Positions 17,166 to 28,890 of a stretch of 37,347 nt of DNA are shown one piece after another. The stretch comes from Bacillus zhangzhouensis (GTDB lineage: Bacteria > Bacillota > Bacilli > Bacillales > Bacillaceae): positions 1 to 37,347 of the forward strand of contig NZ_JOTP01000025.1 in assembly GCF_000715205.1 (NCBI RefSeq). Direction: 5' to 3'. The notes under the pieces were generated by a model. It was not told where the DNA came from and made no database searches. It saw only the letters and a list, made by a program, of their open reading frames with translations. Made by a program: the position numbers and the translations under genes. Every line of letters starts with the position of its first letter. The first letter of the stretch is position 1.

Positions 17166-18428
17166 CTACAACATATACTTCTTGATTTGACCTAATATGG
17201 TCTGCTCCTCACCACTAAATCCAGTGATGTCATAAAGCTCTGCTTCTTTTTGAAATTCTAGTGACTCCACGAGTGTTTCTGACTTTAATGCGGATATGAG
17301 CTTCCCTTCATACGCTGGAATCTTCACGTGATATGGCTTTAAAAAGTTATTTTTCAGCTCAGCCATAATATCCGCTTTCAACCGCTTCACATCTCCCTCG
17401 CGTCTAGCACTGATTAAAATATGTCGTTGCTTTGAAGATGGGATAAAATCCGATCTGATTTGATCTTCTTTGTTATAGACGGTCAGCATAGGAATACGGT
17501 CTGCTTCTAATTCCTCTAAAAGCTCATGAACCGTCCGTTCGTGTCCTTCGTAATCCTCATTAGAAGAATCGATCACATGAAGCAAATAATCTGCTTCCTT
17601 CACTTCTTCGAGTGTGGAGCGAAATGCTGCAATGAGTGTTGTTGGGAGGTCTTGAATAAAACCAACTGTATCTGAAATCAGCACGCTGTAGCCAGATTCT
17701 AATGTCATCTTACGTGTCATTGGATCAAGTGTCGCAAACAGCAAATCTTCTTCATGGCTATCAGCATCTGTTAACTGGTTAAACAAAGTGGATTTTCCGG
17801 CATTCGTATAGCCGACAATGGCAATTTGAAAAACGCCATTTTTCTTCCGACGTTCTCGGTATCTTGTTCGGTGTTCTTTCACTGCAGATAACTGCCCGTT
17901 AATTTCGTGAATGCGGTTGCGAATATGGCGTCTATCTGTTTCAAGTTTTGTTTCACCTGGACCTCTTGCGCCAATCCCGCCCCCTTGTCTTGAAAGGCTG
18001 ATCCCTTGTCCACTTAGTCTCGGCAAGGCATACTGAAGCTGGGCAAGCTCTATTTGCAGCTTCCCCTCTCTTGTACGGGCTCTTTTGGCAAAGATGTCTA
18101 AAATCAATTGCGTACGATCAATAATTTTCACATCTAGGGCAGTCGCCAAAGCTTTTAACTGGCTTGGAGAAAGCTCGTCGTTAAAAATAATGACATCACA
18201 TGCTAATTCCTCGCAAAGTACTTCCAGCTCTTCTACTTTCCCTTTTCCGATGTATGTTGCGCTGTCCTGTCTATTTCTTTTCTGCGTCATCACGCTGACA
18301 GCTTCACCGCCAGCTGTTTTAGTTAAGGAAGCTAATTCTTCCATTGAGTATTGAAAGCGTTCATCCGTTACATGTGGCAATTGACAGCCGACAAGGATCG
18401 CTTTTTCAGTCATTTCATGTTCATTCAA
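17166..18428 (-). CDS. hflX: Ribosome-associated GTPase HflX
   Basis: 420 aa (YnbA in B. subtilis). An N-terminal HflX domain with [18 protein letters not shown] (153-170) leads into the G domain: GYTNAGKS (206-213), DTVG (253-256) and YNKED for guanine specificity. HflX splits stalled 70S or 100S ribosomes under stress. A TTG at 18428 is taken as start because AAGGAAA lies nine bases before it; the next in-frame ATG (18413) has no ribosome site. Cotranscription with ynbB is likely. Confidence 0.93.
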   Translation of the reverse strand: MNEHEMTEKAILVGCQLPHVTDERFQYSMEELASLTKTAGGEAVSVMTQKRNRQDSATYIGKGKVEELEVLCEELACDVIIFNDELSPSQLKALATALDVKIIDRTQLILDIFAKRARTREGKLQIELAQLQYALPRLSGQGISLSRQGGGIGARGPGETKLETDRRHIRNRIHEINGQLSAVKEHRTRYRERRKKNGVFQIAIVGYTNAGKSTLFNQLTDADSHEEDLLFATLDPMTRKMTLESGYSVLISDTVGFIQDLPTTLIAAFRSTLEEVKEADYLLHVIDSSNEDYEGHERTVHELLEELEADRIPMLTVYNKEDQIRSDFIPSSKQRHILISARREGDVKRLKADIMAELKNNFLKPYHVKIPAYEGKLISALKSETLVESLEFQKEAELYDITGFSGEEQTILGQIKKYML

Positions 18429-18536
18429 CGTCAGTTGTTTCCTTTCTGTACTTAAGTTTTCAGTAGTACCATCATACCAAACACATCACACGTATACCAC
18501 TATTCGGAAGGTTTATTTTAGCGTCTCTTCACAAAA

Positions 18537-18566
18537 AGGATACGCCATTTCAAGAAGGCGTATCCT
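18537..18566 (-). terminator. Terminator overlapping the spoVK stop
   Basis: AGGATACGCC and GGCGTATCCT; on the minus strand the stem is followed by TTTTTGTG. The spoVK stop codon lies in the loop. Confidence 0.8.
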
Positions 18567-19509
18567 CTTTCATTTGAAGGTCGTGACTTTTAATGGTAAG
18601 CAAATCTTTTTTATCGTAATGATCAACAAGAAGCAGTCTCATCGCCTGGGTTCGAATGGCTTTTTCAATGGTGTTTCGCACAAACCGGCCATTGCTGAAT
18701 TTTGCAGGGCTTGTCGTACTCTTAATGTGCATCAAATAATCTCGCAGCTTCCATTCTGCTTCTTGGGTAAATACATATTCCCTGTCAGCCATCATTCGTT
18801 TTGCAATATCCATGAGCTGATCGACTGTATAATCAGGAAAGCTGATATTGATTGGAAATCTTGATTGAAGGCCGGGGTTTAATGATAGAAAATGGTCCAT
18901 TTCCTTGGAGTAGCCAGCAAGAATGAGAATGAATTCGTGCTGTTTGTCTTCCATATGTTTTACTAGGGTATCAATCGCTTCTTTCCCAAAATCCTTTTCT
19001 CCTCCGCGGGCAAGAGAATAGGCTTCGTCAATGAACAAGATGCCGCCTAGTGATTTTTTAATTAAATCCCTTGTTTTCTGCGCAGTATGCCCAATGTACT
19101 CTCCGACGAGATCACCGCGTTCGGCTTCAATTAAGTGCCCCTTTGAGAGGACATTCATTTCAAAAAATAGCTTTCCGACAAGCCTCGCAACCGTTGTTTT
19201 CCCTGTCCCTGGATTCCCTTTGAACATCATATGAAGCGCTTGTTTTCCTACCTTTAATCCTTGTTCCTGTCTTTTTTGATTGACAAAAATCCAGGCATAA
19301 ATCTCTTTTATGTTTCGTTTCATTTCATCCATACCGACAAGGCTGTTCATTTCACGCTCTATTTCCCGTAAGATGCTGTGTTTTGCCTCATTTTTCTGCA
19401 AGGCTTCTAGGTATTCTGCCTCTGAGTCTGCATCAACCAATACTTGCTTTTGTCCGTTAAGTATAATATTGATTTGGCCGTTGTTTTTATATGTGACAGC
19501 TCGCTCCAA
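18550..19509 (-). CDS. spoVK: Stage V sporulation protein K, AAA+ ATPase
   Basis: 319 aa from a TTG at 19509, eight bases after AGAGG, giving MERAVTYKNNGQINIILNGQ as in the family; the frame is open 63 codons further upstream but those do not look coding. Walker A GNPGTGKT (98-105), Walker B ILFIDEA (157-163), and an arginine-finger region GLQSRFPINISFPDY place it with CbxX/CfqX-type AAA+ proteins. It acts in the mother cell and is needed for late spore maturation. Divergent from cwlC. Confidence 0.93.
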   Translation of the reverse strand: MERAVTYKNNGQINIILNGQKQVLVDADSEAEYLEALQKNEAKHSILREIEREMNSLVGMDEMKRNIKEIYAWIFVNQKRQEQGLKVGKQALHMMFKGNPGTGKTTVARLVGKLFFEMNVLSKGHLIEAERGDLVGEYIGHTAQKTRDLIKKSLGGILFIDEAYSLARGGEKDFGKEAIDTLVKHMEDKQHEFILILAGYSKEMDHFLSLNPGLQSRFPINISFPDYTVDQLMDIAKRMMADREYVFTQEAEWKLRDYLMHIKSTTSPAKFSNGRFVRNTIEKAIRTQAMRLLLVDHYDKKDLLTIKSHDLQMKEDTPS

Positions 19510-19829
19510 CGTATTCACCTCTCGCTCTTCTCTCTTTATTCTATTCGGGTGGAGCTGTAATCGTGACAATCGCCCGCTTAAGCCCAGGTTTGCTGTCAAA
19601 ATGACCCGAGATACCGAATATTGTAGGGGATTCTGCGGTTTCCCAGGAAATGATGTGCTATTTCTATTGTATTCATCCATTTTGGGCGGACAAACCAATA
19701 ATTTGCTTTTTCTTAGAAAAATGTAGCTTTTTCATCACAAATTATGCAGAAAAGAGTCTCAATGATTTCCGCATTTTGTACAGGCAATTCTTCTATTTTC
19801 TCATAAAATAAAGACGAGGTGATGAATAG
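19510..19829. other. Divergent spoVK-cwlC intergenic region
   Basis: Holds the promoters of two sporulation genes. CATAAAATA at 19802-19810 (plus) is an exact sigma-K -10 for cwlC, but the expected AC 16 bases upstream reads GC, and the nearest AC is 20 bases away. I could not fix a sigma-E or sigma-K site for spoVK. No further gene is seen. Confidence 0.5.
19802..19810 (+). promoter_or_regulatory. Candidate sigma-K -10 element for cwlC
   Basis: CATAAAATA fits CATAnnnTA and lies 19 bases before the start codon. The -35 is weak. CwlC is known to be made late in the mother cell, which fits. Confidence 0.5.
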
Positions 19830-20588
19830 ATGGTGAAAATTTTTATTGATCCTGGCCACGGAGGAACAGATTCTGGAGCTGCTGCTAATGGACTTTTGGA
19901 GAAAAATATAACACTTCAAATTGCGCTTTTACTAAGAGATATCTTGATTAGTGAATATGATGGGGTTTCCGTCCGCTTAAGTCGTTCAATTGACCAATCC
20001 GTCACTTTATCCCAGCGTACGAATGCGGCAAATAGCTGGGGAGCTGACTATTTCGTGTCTATTCATATTAATGCTGGCGGGGGAACAGGTTTTGAAAGCT
20101 ATGTGTATCCTGGCATTTCAGCACCAACCACCACGTATCGCAATGCCCTTCATGATGAAATTGTCCGCTCGGTTGATTTTGCCGACCGAGGCAAGAAAAC
20201 TGCGAACTTCCACGTTCTTCGGGAAACTTCTATGTCCGCTATTTTAACTGAAAACGGTTTCATTGATACGACAGCTGATGCAAATAAGCTCCGCAATGCT
20301 TCCTTCCTTCAAGGCATCGCTCGCGCTCATGCCAATGGATTAGAGAAGGCCTTTCAGTTGAAAAAAAAAGCAGGTAATCTTTATAAAGTTCAGGCCGGGG
20401 CATTTAAGGTAAAAGCCAATGCTGATGAGCTGGCTGCCACGCTTAGATCCAAAGGATTCGAAGCATTAGTCGTACTAGAAGGCGGTATGTTCCGCGTGCA
20501 GGCTGGGGCTTTTCGTTCAAAGCAAAATGCGGATGACCTCGTAGTCAGATTGAAGCAGGTCGGTCACGACGCATTCGTTTTCCAATAA
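19830..20588 (+). CDS. cwlC: N-acetylmuramoyl-L-alanine amidase CwlC
   Basis: 252 aa. An Amidase_3 domain (1-~175) with zinc ligands His10, Glu24 and His79 and catalytic Glu141 (ILTENGFIDT), followed by two SPOR repeats (about 183-217 and 219-252: YKVQAGAFKVKANADELAAT and FRVQAGAFRSKQNADDLVVR) that bind denuded glycan. It cuts the amide bond between glycan and stem peptide and helps lyse the mother cell late in sporulation. No signal peptide, as in B. subtilis CwlC. GAGGTGATG lies before the ATG. Confidence 0.96.
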   Translation: MVKIFIDPGHGGTDSGAAANGLLEKNITLQIALLLRDILISEYDGVSVRLSRSIDQSVTLSQRTNAANSWGADYFVSIHINAGGGTGFESYVYPGISAPTTTYRNALHDEIVRSVDFADRGKKTANFHVLRETSMSAILTENGFIDTTADANKLRNASFLQGIARAHANGLEKAFQLKKKAGNLYKVQAGAFKVKANADELAATLRSKGFEALVVLEGGMFRVQAGAFRSKQNADDLVVRLKQVGHDAFVFQ

Positions 20589-20608
20589 ACTGAAGCTGTT
20601 ATAATGAA

Positions 20609-20643
20609 ACAAACCGGCTCAAGTCATTGCAGAGCCGGTTTGT
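20609..20643. terminator. Bidirectional terminator between cwlC and ymaB
   Basis: A perfect 12-bp stem (ACAAACCGGCTC with GAGCCGGTTTGT), T-rich on both sides, between the convergent genes. Confidence 0.85.
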
Positions 20644-20654
20644 TGTCTATTGAT

Positions 20655-21272
20655 TTATGCTAAGATATTCACGACAAATTGTGACCACGTTTCAAGACGA
20701 TCGAAGTATTCAGGCTTTTTCAAGTCTGCTACTTTCATCCATTTTCCTGAGATTTGATCTGTTTCTTTTACTTCCACATGAGCACCAGGTGATAATTCAA
20801 GTGCTGATAACAGCCCAATATGCACACGGCCGACACTGTTGTCATCATCATTGATTAATCCAAGGGTTTTCATTTCAAGTTTGTCTTCTTCTTGAATCGA
20901 AAGTTCCTCGTCCAGCTCACGATCCGTATTTTCTTTTAGGATTTCAGCAAAATCTTTTCCTTCGATAAAATTCATATGACCACCAAAACCAAGAGATAAC
21001 TTATGATGTAATCTTGTCTCTCCCCCGCCTTGAAGTCTTTCATATACATACACTTCGTCTTTACGCTTAATGACGACATAAGGAATCGGCTGCTTGAAGT
21101 CAGGATTTTCTTCTGCATCCCCTCTTCGCATCTGCTCGAAGTGCTCTTCGATTTCTTTCATGATCGTTTTGATTGTTTCCTCTTCACTATTCACACCATT
21201 AAACGCAAGTGTTTCGTTTTGGAAAACACGTTTGCGCGGTGCGACTAAAATGATTTCATCCATTTTTCCCAT
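20655..21272 (-). CDS. ymaB: YmaB, Nudix-like protein
   Basis: 205 aa from the ATG at 21272, which has TGGAGG nine bases upstream; a longer open frame is not supported. The core SLGFGGHMNFIEG…ILKENTDRELDEELSIQ resembles a Nudix box (G-x5-E-x7-R-E-x2-E-E). It is the last gene of the ribonucleotide reductase operon in Bacillus and is conserved with it; what it hydrolyses is not known. It follows nrdF by 84 bp with no visible terminator between. Confidence 0.88.
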   Translation of the reverse strand: MGKMDEIILVAPRKRVFQNETLAFNGVNSEEETIKTIMKEIEEHFEQMRRGDAEENPDFKQPIPYVVIKRKDEVYVYERLQGGGETRLHHKLSLGFGGHMNFIEGKDFAEILKENTDRELDEELSIQEEDKLEMKTLGLINDDDNSVGRVHIGLLSALELSPGAHVEVKETDQISGKWMKVADLKKPEYFDRLETWSQFVVNILA

Positions 21273-21356
21273 GTTCGGTAACCTCCAGTATGTAACACGT
21301 TGTAAGAAATGGCAAAAAGCCAAAACGAGTGATGCGTTTTGACTTTTGCGTTTTAG

Positions 21357-22337
21357 TTATGATTCATCTCCAAAGAAGAAGTCGTCATCTTTTAACGGCT
21401 CAACTGTTGCTTTTTTGTAGCCGTTCCCTTTCATTGAGAAGAAATCATGTGACTTTGTTTTTGTATTGAGTCCGTTCAATACAATCGGGTTAATCTCTTC
21501 TTCTTCAAAGTAAGGGGCAAATCCAAGGTTCATTAACGCTTTATTGGCATTGTAACGAATGAACTTTTTCACATCATGCGATAAATTGACTTGGTCATAA
21601 ATATCCTCAGTGTAATGAAGCTCATTTTCATAAAGCTCGTTCAGCAAATCAATGGAGAAATCATATAGCTCTTTTTGCACGTCAGGTGTTTGTTTGTTGT
21701 AAATTTCTTGCGCTAATAATCCAACGTACACACCGTGAATCGCTTCATCACGCAAAATCAAGTTAATGATTTCACCACTTTGCATGAGCTTTCCTTGTCC
21801 ATAGAAATAAAGCGGGTAGTAAAAACCGCTATAAAATAAGAAGCTTTCTAAATAAACAGAAGCAACCATTGCTTTAAACAAGGAAATAGGATCATCCTTT
21901 TGAATGGAACGGTATAGACCTACAATCATATCTGCTTTCTTTTGCAAGAATTTATTTTTCTTGACCCATTCAAACACTTCACTAATGGTTTCAGTTGGTG
22001 CAAGTGTCATGAAGATATTTGAGTATGATTTCGCATGTACCGCATTTTCCATCATCGCCATAAAGTTTAACACCGCTTTACGCTGATGACCGTCTACATG
22101 TTCTGCCACAATCGGCATACCTGTATTTCCTTGTTCTGTATCAAGTAAAGTCAGTCCAGCAAGTACCTTCATGTACGTATCTCGCTCTTTTTCACCTAAA
22201 TACTTCCATGTTAAGAGATCCCCGTTTAAGGAAATCTCTTCAGGAAGCCAGAACTGCTTCACATTTTGGTTGTAAAACATTTGTGTAAAATCGTCTTCGT
22301 GTTTTGACCAGTTGGCTGCATCATAAATTTTTGTCAC
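21357..22337 (-). CDS. nrdF: Class Ib ribonucleotide reductase beta subunit
   Basis: 326 aa from a GTG at 22337 (AAAGGAG eight bases upstream). It carries the dimanganese-tyrosyl radical cofactor. Seen: metal-ligand helices with [20 protein letters not shown] and [15 protein letters not shown] (Glu, His and the radical Tyr), and the second EXXH helix [14 protein letters not shown]. The C-terminal [10 protein letters not shown] tail docks into NrdE. The start lies 17 bp after nrdE ends. Confidence 0.97.
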   Translation of the reverse strand: MTKIYDAANWSKHEDDFTQMFYNQNVKQFWLPEEISLNGDLLTWKYLGEKERDTYMKVLAGLTLLDTEQGNTGMPIVAEHVDGHQRKAVLNFMAMMENAVHAKSYSNIFMTLAPTETISEVFEWVKKNKFLQKKADMIVGLYRSIQKDDPISLFKAMVASVYLESFLFYSGFYYPLYFYGQGKLMQSGEIINLILRDEAIHGVYVGLLAQEIYNKQTPDVQKELYDFSIDLLNELYENELHYTEDIYDQVNLSHDVKKFIRYNANKALMNLGFAPYFEEEEINPIVLNGLNTKTKSHDFFSMKGNGYKKATVEPLKDDDFFFGDES

Positions 22338-22354
22338 GTTAAACTCTCCTTTAA

Positions 22355-24821
<2,467 letters not shown>

Positions 24822-24854
24822 CTAGTTTTTAGTATTGTTGATCATTTCGTTATT

Positions 24855-24870
24855 CACTATATATAGTATA
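24855..24870. promoter_or_regulatory. NrdR-type box, promoter-proximal
   Basis: On the minus strand ATACTATATATAGTGA agrees with the NrdR consensus acaCwAtATaTwGtgt at 14 of 16 places. It covers the likely -10 (TACTAT) of the nrdI operon. Confidence 0.75.
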
Positions 24871-24886
24871 CTATGTTTTTTTAAAA

Positions 24887-24902
24887 CACAACATATAGAT
24901 GT
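24887..24902. promoter_or_regulatory. NrdR-type box, distal
   Basis: On the minus strand CATCTATATGTTGTGT keeps the CwAtAT-n-TwG core and lies 32 bp from the proximal box, about three helical turns on the same face. It covers a possible -35 (TTGTGT). Paired boxes of this kind bind the repressor NrdR according to the dATP level. Confidence 0.65.
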
Positions 24903-24967
24903 TCGAAACGAAAAAAATCAACCAACCCGGCCGAACATTCATAGCCGAACTCGTACGTTCAAATAAA

Positions 24968-25002
24968 TAGAGCAGAACAGGATCTAAAAATAGACTGCTC
25001 TA
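24968..25002 (-). terminator. Hairpin downstream of ymzA, possible terminator
   Basis: TAGAGCAG and CTGCTCTA around a 19-nt loop; on the minus strand followed by the T-rich TTTATTTG. It lies 70 bases beyond the ymzA stop. Confidence 0.45.
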
Positions 25003-25074
25003 CTCCCTATTCAACTGAAACCGAAATCTATCATAACACGAAAAAAAATCGCTTAGTAGACTAGACTTTTTGTT

Positions 25075-25287
25075 TTATTTTTTGTAGGCATCGCACTGTA
25101 AATCTTCTGACACTTCTGTTATTTCCACTTCAACACCTAATTCTTTTAGCACCGCTTCAAGCGCAGAAACGATTGAAGCTTCTCTGACTAATTCTTTGCC
25201 ATTTACAGAAACACTTGTTCCATATTCGAAACAGGAGTCGTCTTCACAAGTTTGTTCCCAGTGATTAATTTTAATTTTGTGTGTCAT
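25075..25287 (-). CDS. ymzA: YmzA, conserved small protein
   Basis: 70 aa: MTHKIKINHWEQTCEDDSCF, a TSVSVNGKELVREASIVSAL helix, and a Cys near the end (LQCDAYKK). No signal or membrane segment. It matches the position and remembered sequence of B. subtilis ymzA, upstream of nrdI. Function unknown; the three Cys could bind metal or form a disulfide. AAAAGGATGAG precedes the ATG. Confidence 0.8.
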   Translation of the reverse strand: MTHKIKINHWEQTCEDDSCFEYGTSVSVNGKELVREASIVSALEAVLKELGVEVEITEVSEDLQCDAYKK

Positions 25288-25366
25288 GAACTCATCCTTT
25301 TCTGTCTAGATGTCTGATGCATGATTATAGTGTAGCGACTTCACATACATTTGTAAATTGACGTGC

Positions 25367-25693
25367 TTACTCTTCATCAAGCCCATCATCATATTCTTCA
25401 TCCCATTCATCTATGTATTCCGTTTTAACGAGGGTCAGCTCCCCTTTTTTTTCATCAAACCGGTACACATGTACTTCATCATCTTTCACAACTGCAAAGT
25501 GATTATTTTTTAGTGCAACAGCTGATTGTAAAAGGCCTTCTATATTTCCATTATCATTTTGATAAGAATGGTTATGCCAGCTTTCCTGTCTCGTTTCAAT
25601 GTTTGAAATGGCGCACGATCCAAATAAGACAACAATCCCAATCAATAAAAGGATCACTCTAATCCTTCTTAATTCAAGCTCTGTATTTTCCAT
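25367..25693 (-). CDS. ymzC: YmzC, small membrane-anchored protein
   Basis: 108 aa from the ATG at 25693, which follows GAGGGG by six bases; the open frame upstream to 25723 spans the ribosome site and is rejected. Segment ~8-27 (RIRVILLLIGIVVLFGSCA) is a signal anchor, and the Cys in GSCA may be a lipobox, so it could be a lipoprotein. The tail is very acidic (DEWDEEYDDGLDEE). Function unknown; it keeps its place after hfq as in B. subtilis. Confidence 0.75.
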   Translation of the reverse strand: MENTELELRRIRVILLLIGIVVLFGSCAISNIETRQESWHNHSYQNDNGNIEGLLQSAVALKNNHFAVVKDDEVHVYRFDEKKGELTLVKTEYIDEWDEEYDDGLDEE

Positions 25694-25769
25694 ATCATTC
25701 CCCTCACCTTTCTTCATATCCAATAAGGGATTATACGCAAAATAGACAGAAAAGTTTCACGGCATGCAA

Positions 25770-25840
25770 AATAGCCCCTCTGCACTGACAAAAAACGTAG
25801 CGGGTTCCGGCCGGTTTATTCGCAGATGCATGGGGCTATT
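25770..25840 (-). terminator. Long hairpin between hfq and ymzC
   Basis: AATAGCCCC and GGGGCTATT (9 bp) with TCTGC and GCAGA paired inside and a 5-nt bulge, spanning 71 nt. On the minus strand the stem ends in TTTT. It probably ends hfq transcription, but it is unusually large for a terminator. Confidence 0.6.
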
Positions 25841-25854
25841 AGGTCGAACATATC

Positions 25855-26076
25855 CTATTCTAATTCTAAATTTACATTCTTTTGAGGTGCAAATGTAGAA
25901 ATGGCGTGTTTATAAATAAGCTGCTGCTTCCCTTCTGTCTCAAGCAGCACTGTGAAATTGTCAAATCCCTTCACTTGACCGCGAAGCTGAAAGCCATTCA
26001 GTAAAAATACGGTGACAAATGTATTGTCTTTGCGGATCTGATTCAAAAATTGGTCCTGAATATTAATCGGTTTCAT
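25855..26076 (-). CDS. hfq: RNA-binding protein Hfq
   Basis: 73 aa from the ATG at 26076 (AAGGAGG upstream; a longer frame is not used). Sm1 ([20 protein letters not shown]) and Sm2 with [10 protein letters not shown] are complete. It forms a hexamer that binds small RNAs and mRNA; in Bacillus its effects are mild. It follows miaA by 25 bp, the usual order. Confidence 0.97.
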   Translation of the reverse strand: MKPINIQDQFLNQIRKDNTFVTVFLLNGFQLRGQVKGFDNFTVLLETEGKQQLIYKHAISTFAPQKNVNLELE

Positions 26077-26101
26077 GTTTCGTCCTCCTTGATTCTGATA
26101 A

Positions 26102-27058
26102 CTACAGTTTCGCTTTAAGTCCAAGCTTTCCTGCTATATATGCGAAAATTTCCTCTTTTTTGTCTGAAAAGTGGCAAGGCGGTGTCATGTCGAACCAAGT
26201 GACATCCATTTTATTACGGAACCACGTAAACTGACGCTTCGCATATCGTCGGGAATTTTGCTTTAATTGCCGGATGGCTTCATCAAGAGAGCAGTCACCT
26301 TGAAAATAGGCATACAATTCTTTATAACCAATCGCTTGAACAGATTGACAATCCTTCAAACCAGATTGATATAGCGCTCTCACTTCTTCCATTAAGCCTT
26401 CATCTAACATCATATCAATTCTTTGATGAATGCGCTCGTACAAAAGCGCTCGCTCCATTTTCAGCCCAATGAAGGCTGTGTCATAAAGAGGAACCTCCTG
26501 GTGCCCGTTTTGCATCTCAGACATTTTCTGACCGGTTGTATGTATCACCTCTAGCGCCCGGATCACACGGCGGACGTTATTCGGATGGATCGCTTTTGCA
26601 GCGTCAGGATCTACTGCCTTTAGCTTTTCGTGCAGCTGAAGCGGCCCATGCTGCTGTTCAAACAGCGTCATTTCCTCTCTAAAGGCGGGGTCACTTTTCT
26701 CTTCGGTAAATGTGTAATCATATAAAACAGATTGAATATACAGACCTGTTCCACCGACAATCATTGGCGTTTTTCCTCTACCCGCAATCTCTTTGATTTT
26801 CAAACGGACAAGCTGCTGAAATTCAGCTGTAGAAAATGATTCGTCCGGCTGTTTCATATCGATTAGATGGTGCGGGACGCCATCCATTTCTTCAGGGGTG
26901 ATTTTAGCTGTTCCAATATCCATTCCTTTATAAATCTGCATAGAATCCCCGCTGATGATCTCTCCATTAAATGCTTTGGCTATATCAATGCTCAGCTTTG
27001 TTTTGCCGACTGCCGTCGGTCCTACTAACACAATCACTGGTTGTTTCACTTTTTTCAT
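26102..27058 (-). CDS. miaA: tRNA dimethylallyltransferase
   Basis: 318 aa from the ATG at 27058. It adds the isopentenyl group to A37 of tRNAs that read UNN codons. Seen: P-loop GPTAVGKT (about 11-18), [47 protein letters not shown], and the tRNA-binding [23 protein letters not shown] lies upstream. First gene of a miaA-hfq unit. Confidence 0.97.
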   Translation of the reverse strand: MKKVKQPVIVLVGPTAVGKTKLSIDIAKAFNGEIISGDSMQIYKGMDIGTAKITPEEMDGVPHHLIDMKQPDESFSTAEFQQLVRLKIKEIAGRGKTPMIVGGTGLYIQSVLYDYTFTEEKSDPAFREEMTLFEQQHGPLQLHEKLKAVDPDAAKAIHPNNVRRVIRALEVIHTTGQKMSEMQNGHQEVPLYDTAFIGLKMERALLYERIHQRIDMMLDEGLMEEVRALYQSGLKDCQSVQAIGYKELYAYFQGDCSLDEAIRQLKQNSRRYAKRQFTWFRNKMDVTWFDMTPPCHFSDKKEEIFAYIAGKLGLKAKL

Positions 27059-27127
27059 AACATCACTCTCTTTTACAAACTGCCTACAGTATAGCATAAC
27101 TTCTCTTTCTCTCCTATATAATGCCCA

Positions 27128-27529
27128 TCACCAGCCGAGTGGTTCATTTCCGACCACTTCATATGTTTTTCCTTTTAAACGATGGGTATGCGTTGGCCTC
27201 TCTTGATCTGGACTATAGACGACACCTCCGTATCGGATGGGGACAGGATCTGTATAAGCAGAATATGTGACTTCCTGAATTTCGTGATAATGTGTGCCAT
27301 CAGCTCTTGGGATAGCAGGCCCTGTGATGCCATAGTATCTGTGAAAATGGCCCCTTTCAAAAGAGGTGACCCCGCGATAGTAATGCGTATGCTTGTCAGT
27401 ACTGCTTCCATTTACAGGCTGAGAGATCCCTTCTATTAAATGATAATGCTCTTCTATTACATCCGTACGTGCTTTATATGCATGAGCATGCGGCGGACAA
27501 TTTGCCCAATCAGATGGATACAGGCCCAT
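27128..27529 (-). CDS. ymaF: YmaF, His-rich HxH-repeat protein
   Basis: 133 aa from the ATG at 27529, ten bases after GGAGG; the ATG at 27538 is only one base from that site. H-x-H pairs recur along the chain: HAHAY, HYHLIEG, HTHYYRG, GHFHRYYG, THYHEI, THTHRLKG. This is the YmaF family. Function unknown; the repeats suggest metal binding. Divergent from the spore protein gene ymaG. Confidence 0.85.
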   Translation of the reverse strand: MGLYPSDWANCPPHAHAYKARTDVIEEHYHLIEGISQPVNGSSTDKHTHYYRGVTSFERGHFHRYYGITGPAIPRADGTHYHEIQEVTYSAYTDPVPIRYGGVVYSPDQERPTHTHRLKGKTYEVVGNEPLGW

Positions 27530-27633
27530 TTTTGACATTCCTCCTTATATTAGGCGGTCACCCAAACACATGTAGGCCATTTGAATACACTGATGTCAGT
27601 TACAGTGATTTTATGAGAGAGGAGCCTTTTTTT

Positions 27634-27900
27634 ATGAATTATTTTGAATCACCGCCGTTTATTCAAGAAGACATGAGAAGACCTTTTGGATTTGGACGCC
27701 CTGGGTTTGGTTTTGGAGGCCCTGGCTTTGGGTTTGGAAGACCTGGCTTTGGGTTTGGGAGACCTGGCTTTTTTGGACCTCCATTTTTAGGTGGTTTTGC
27801 CGGAGGACTACTTGCAGGGTCCCTGCTTGCTCCAGGTTATGGATATGGCTATCCTTATCCACCACCATACCCGCCATATGGACCATACCCTTATTATTAA
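27634..27900 (+). CDS. ymaG: YmaG, Gly/Phe/Tyr-rich spore protein
   Basis: 88 aa from the ATG at 27634 (GAGAGGAG upstream). It has GFGRPGFGFGGP repeats (about 19-50), a hydrophobic centre GGFAGGLLAGSLL and a Tyr/Pro tail (GYGYGYPYPPPYPPYGPYPY). B. subtilis YmaG is an inner spore-coat protein, and low-complexity Gly/Tyr chains of this type are often cross-linked in the coat. Confidence 0.85.
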   Translation: MNYFESPPFIQEDMRRPFGFGRPGFGFGGPGFGFGRPGFGFGRPGFFGPPFLGGFAGGLLAGSLLAPGYGYGYPYPPPYPPYGPYPYY

Positions 27901-27943
27901 ATATGAATTTTTAGTGAAAACAACCTTTCATAAAATGAATCGA

Positions 27944-27972
27944 TTGACACATTAGTTTTTCATGAGTTAACA
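27944..27972 (+). promoter_or_regulatory. Candidate promoter of the tetR-ebrAB operon
   Basis: TTGACA (exact) and TTAACA (weak -10) 17 bp apart, immediately upstream of the TetR-type operator. Confidence 0.5.
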
Positions 27973-27974
27973 TT

Positions 27975-28000
27975 TACTTTACCGACCGTTCAGTAAAGTA
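27975..28000. promoter_or_regulatory. TetR-type operator
   Basis: TACTTTAC and GTAAAGTA flank a partly symmetric centre (GACCGTTC). It lies between the promoter and the regulator gene's start, a site for autorepression. Confidence 0.7.
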
Positions 28001-28011
28001 GGTGTTTTTTT

Positions 28012-28554
28012 ATGTCTAAAACCAAAAAAGAGCAAATTTTCGAGGCAGCTGCTCGTACGATTTTAAAAGAAGGATTAAGTCAGCTTACCCTTCAGCATGT
28101 AGCAGAGCATGCAAATATGACCAAGGCCGGCCTGCTTTATCATTTTTCAAGCAAGGAAGAGCTCATCCAAAAAATGAATGAGCACGCGATTGTCTGCTTT
28201 CGTCAGCAGCTTGAGTCGTATCAGGAAACATACAAAAACGAAAAGGCTCCTTATGTACGTGCATATATTTTGGCGACATTAAATGATCTTGATATGCAAA
28301 ACACGACCCAGTTATGTACAAGCATGCTGGCCACCATGTCATTTGATGAAGCGTTATTGAACCCTTGGCGTGATTTTTATGCGGAGTTTAAAGAGAAAGC
28401 AGCAGAGGAAATAAATGATCCTGCGCTGAGCCAACTGATCCGCCTTACATGTGATGGGATATGGTTTTCAGAAATGTTTCAGCTTGAACCACTGAACCGA
28501 AAGGACAAAACCCTTTTACTTCATCGGATTTTACACATATTAGAGGAGGGATGA
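28012..28554 (+). CDS. TetR-family repressor of the EbrAB operon
   Basis: 180 aa. The N-terminal helix-turn-helix is clear (EQIFEAAARTILKEGLSQLT, LQHVAEHANMTKAGLLYHFS at ~28-47), followed by a TetR C-terminal ligand domain. Its stop overlaps the first of three ATGs of ebrA, so it is in the same operon and probably releases the operator when an exported cationic dye or drug is bound. Confidence 0.88.
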   Translation: MSKTKKEQIFEAAARTILKEGLSQLTLQHVAEHANMTKAGLLYHFSSKEELIQKMNEHAIVCFRQQLESYQETYKNEKAPYVRAYILATLNDLDMQNTTQLCTSMLATMSFDEALLNPWRDFYAEFKEKAAEEINDPALSQLIRLTCDGIWFSEMFQLEPLNRKDKTLLLHRILHILEEG

Positions 28555-28556
28555 TG

Positions 28557-28874
28557 ATGATCCTCGGATATCTTTTTTTGGCTGTTGCCATTTTTTCAGA
28601 AGCGATTGGGGCGGCGATGTTAAAACTATCAAATGGTTTTACGCGCTTCAAACCTAGCGCTGTCGTTGTCGCTGGCTATTCACTTGCTTTTTACATGCTG
28701 TCATTAACACTTAATATCATTCCACTTAGCATGTCGTACGCAACATGGTCTGGGGTTGGTACCGTCCTCACGGCTTTTTTTGGCGTGCTCTTTTTCAAAG
28801 AAACCTTGAACCGAAAAGCAATTATTGGAATGGCGATGCTTGTCTCAGGGGTCGTACTTATCAATATGTCATAG
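28557..28874 (+). CDS. ebrA: SMR multidrug efflux subunit EbrA
   Basis: 105 aa with four membrane helices. The third of three tandem ATGs (28557) is taken because it is seven bases from GGAGG. The essential membrane Glu is in IFSEAIGAAMLKLS (~14), and the SYATWSGVGTVLTA signature of paired SMR subunits is present. It forms a heterodimer with EbrB that exports cationic dyes such as ethidium in exchange for protons. Confidence 0.93.
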   Translation: MILGYLFLAVAIFSEAIGAAMLKLSNGFTRFKPSAVVVAGYSLAFYMLSLTLNIIPLSMSYATWSGVGTVLTAFFGVLFFKETLNRKAIIGMAMLVSGVVLINMS

Positions 28875-28890
28875 AGGATGTGAGGGGATC

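Noticed and set aside
19713..19919. Minus-strand frame in the spoVK-cwlC gap
   Set aside because: Runs into cwlC antisense; no ribosome site.
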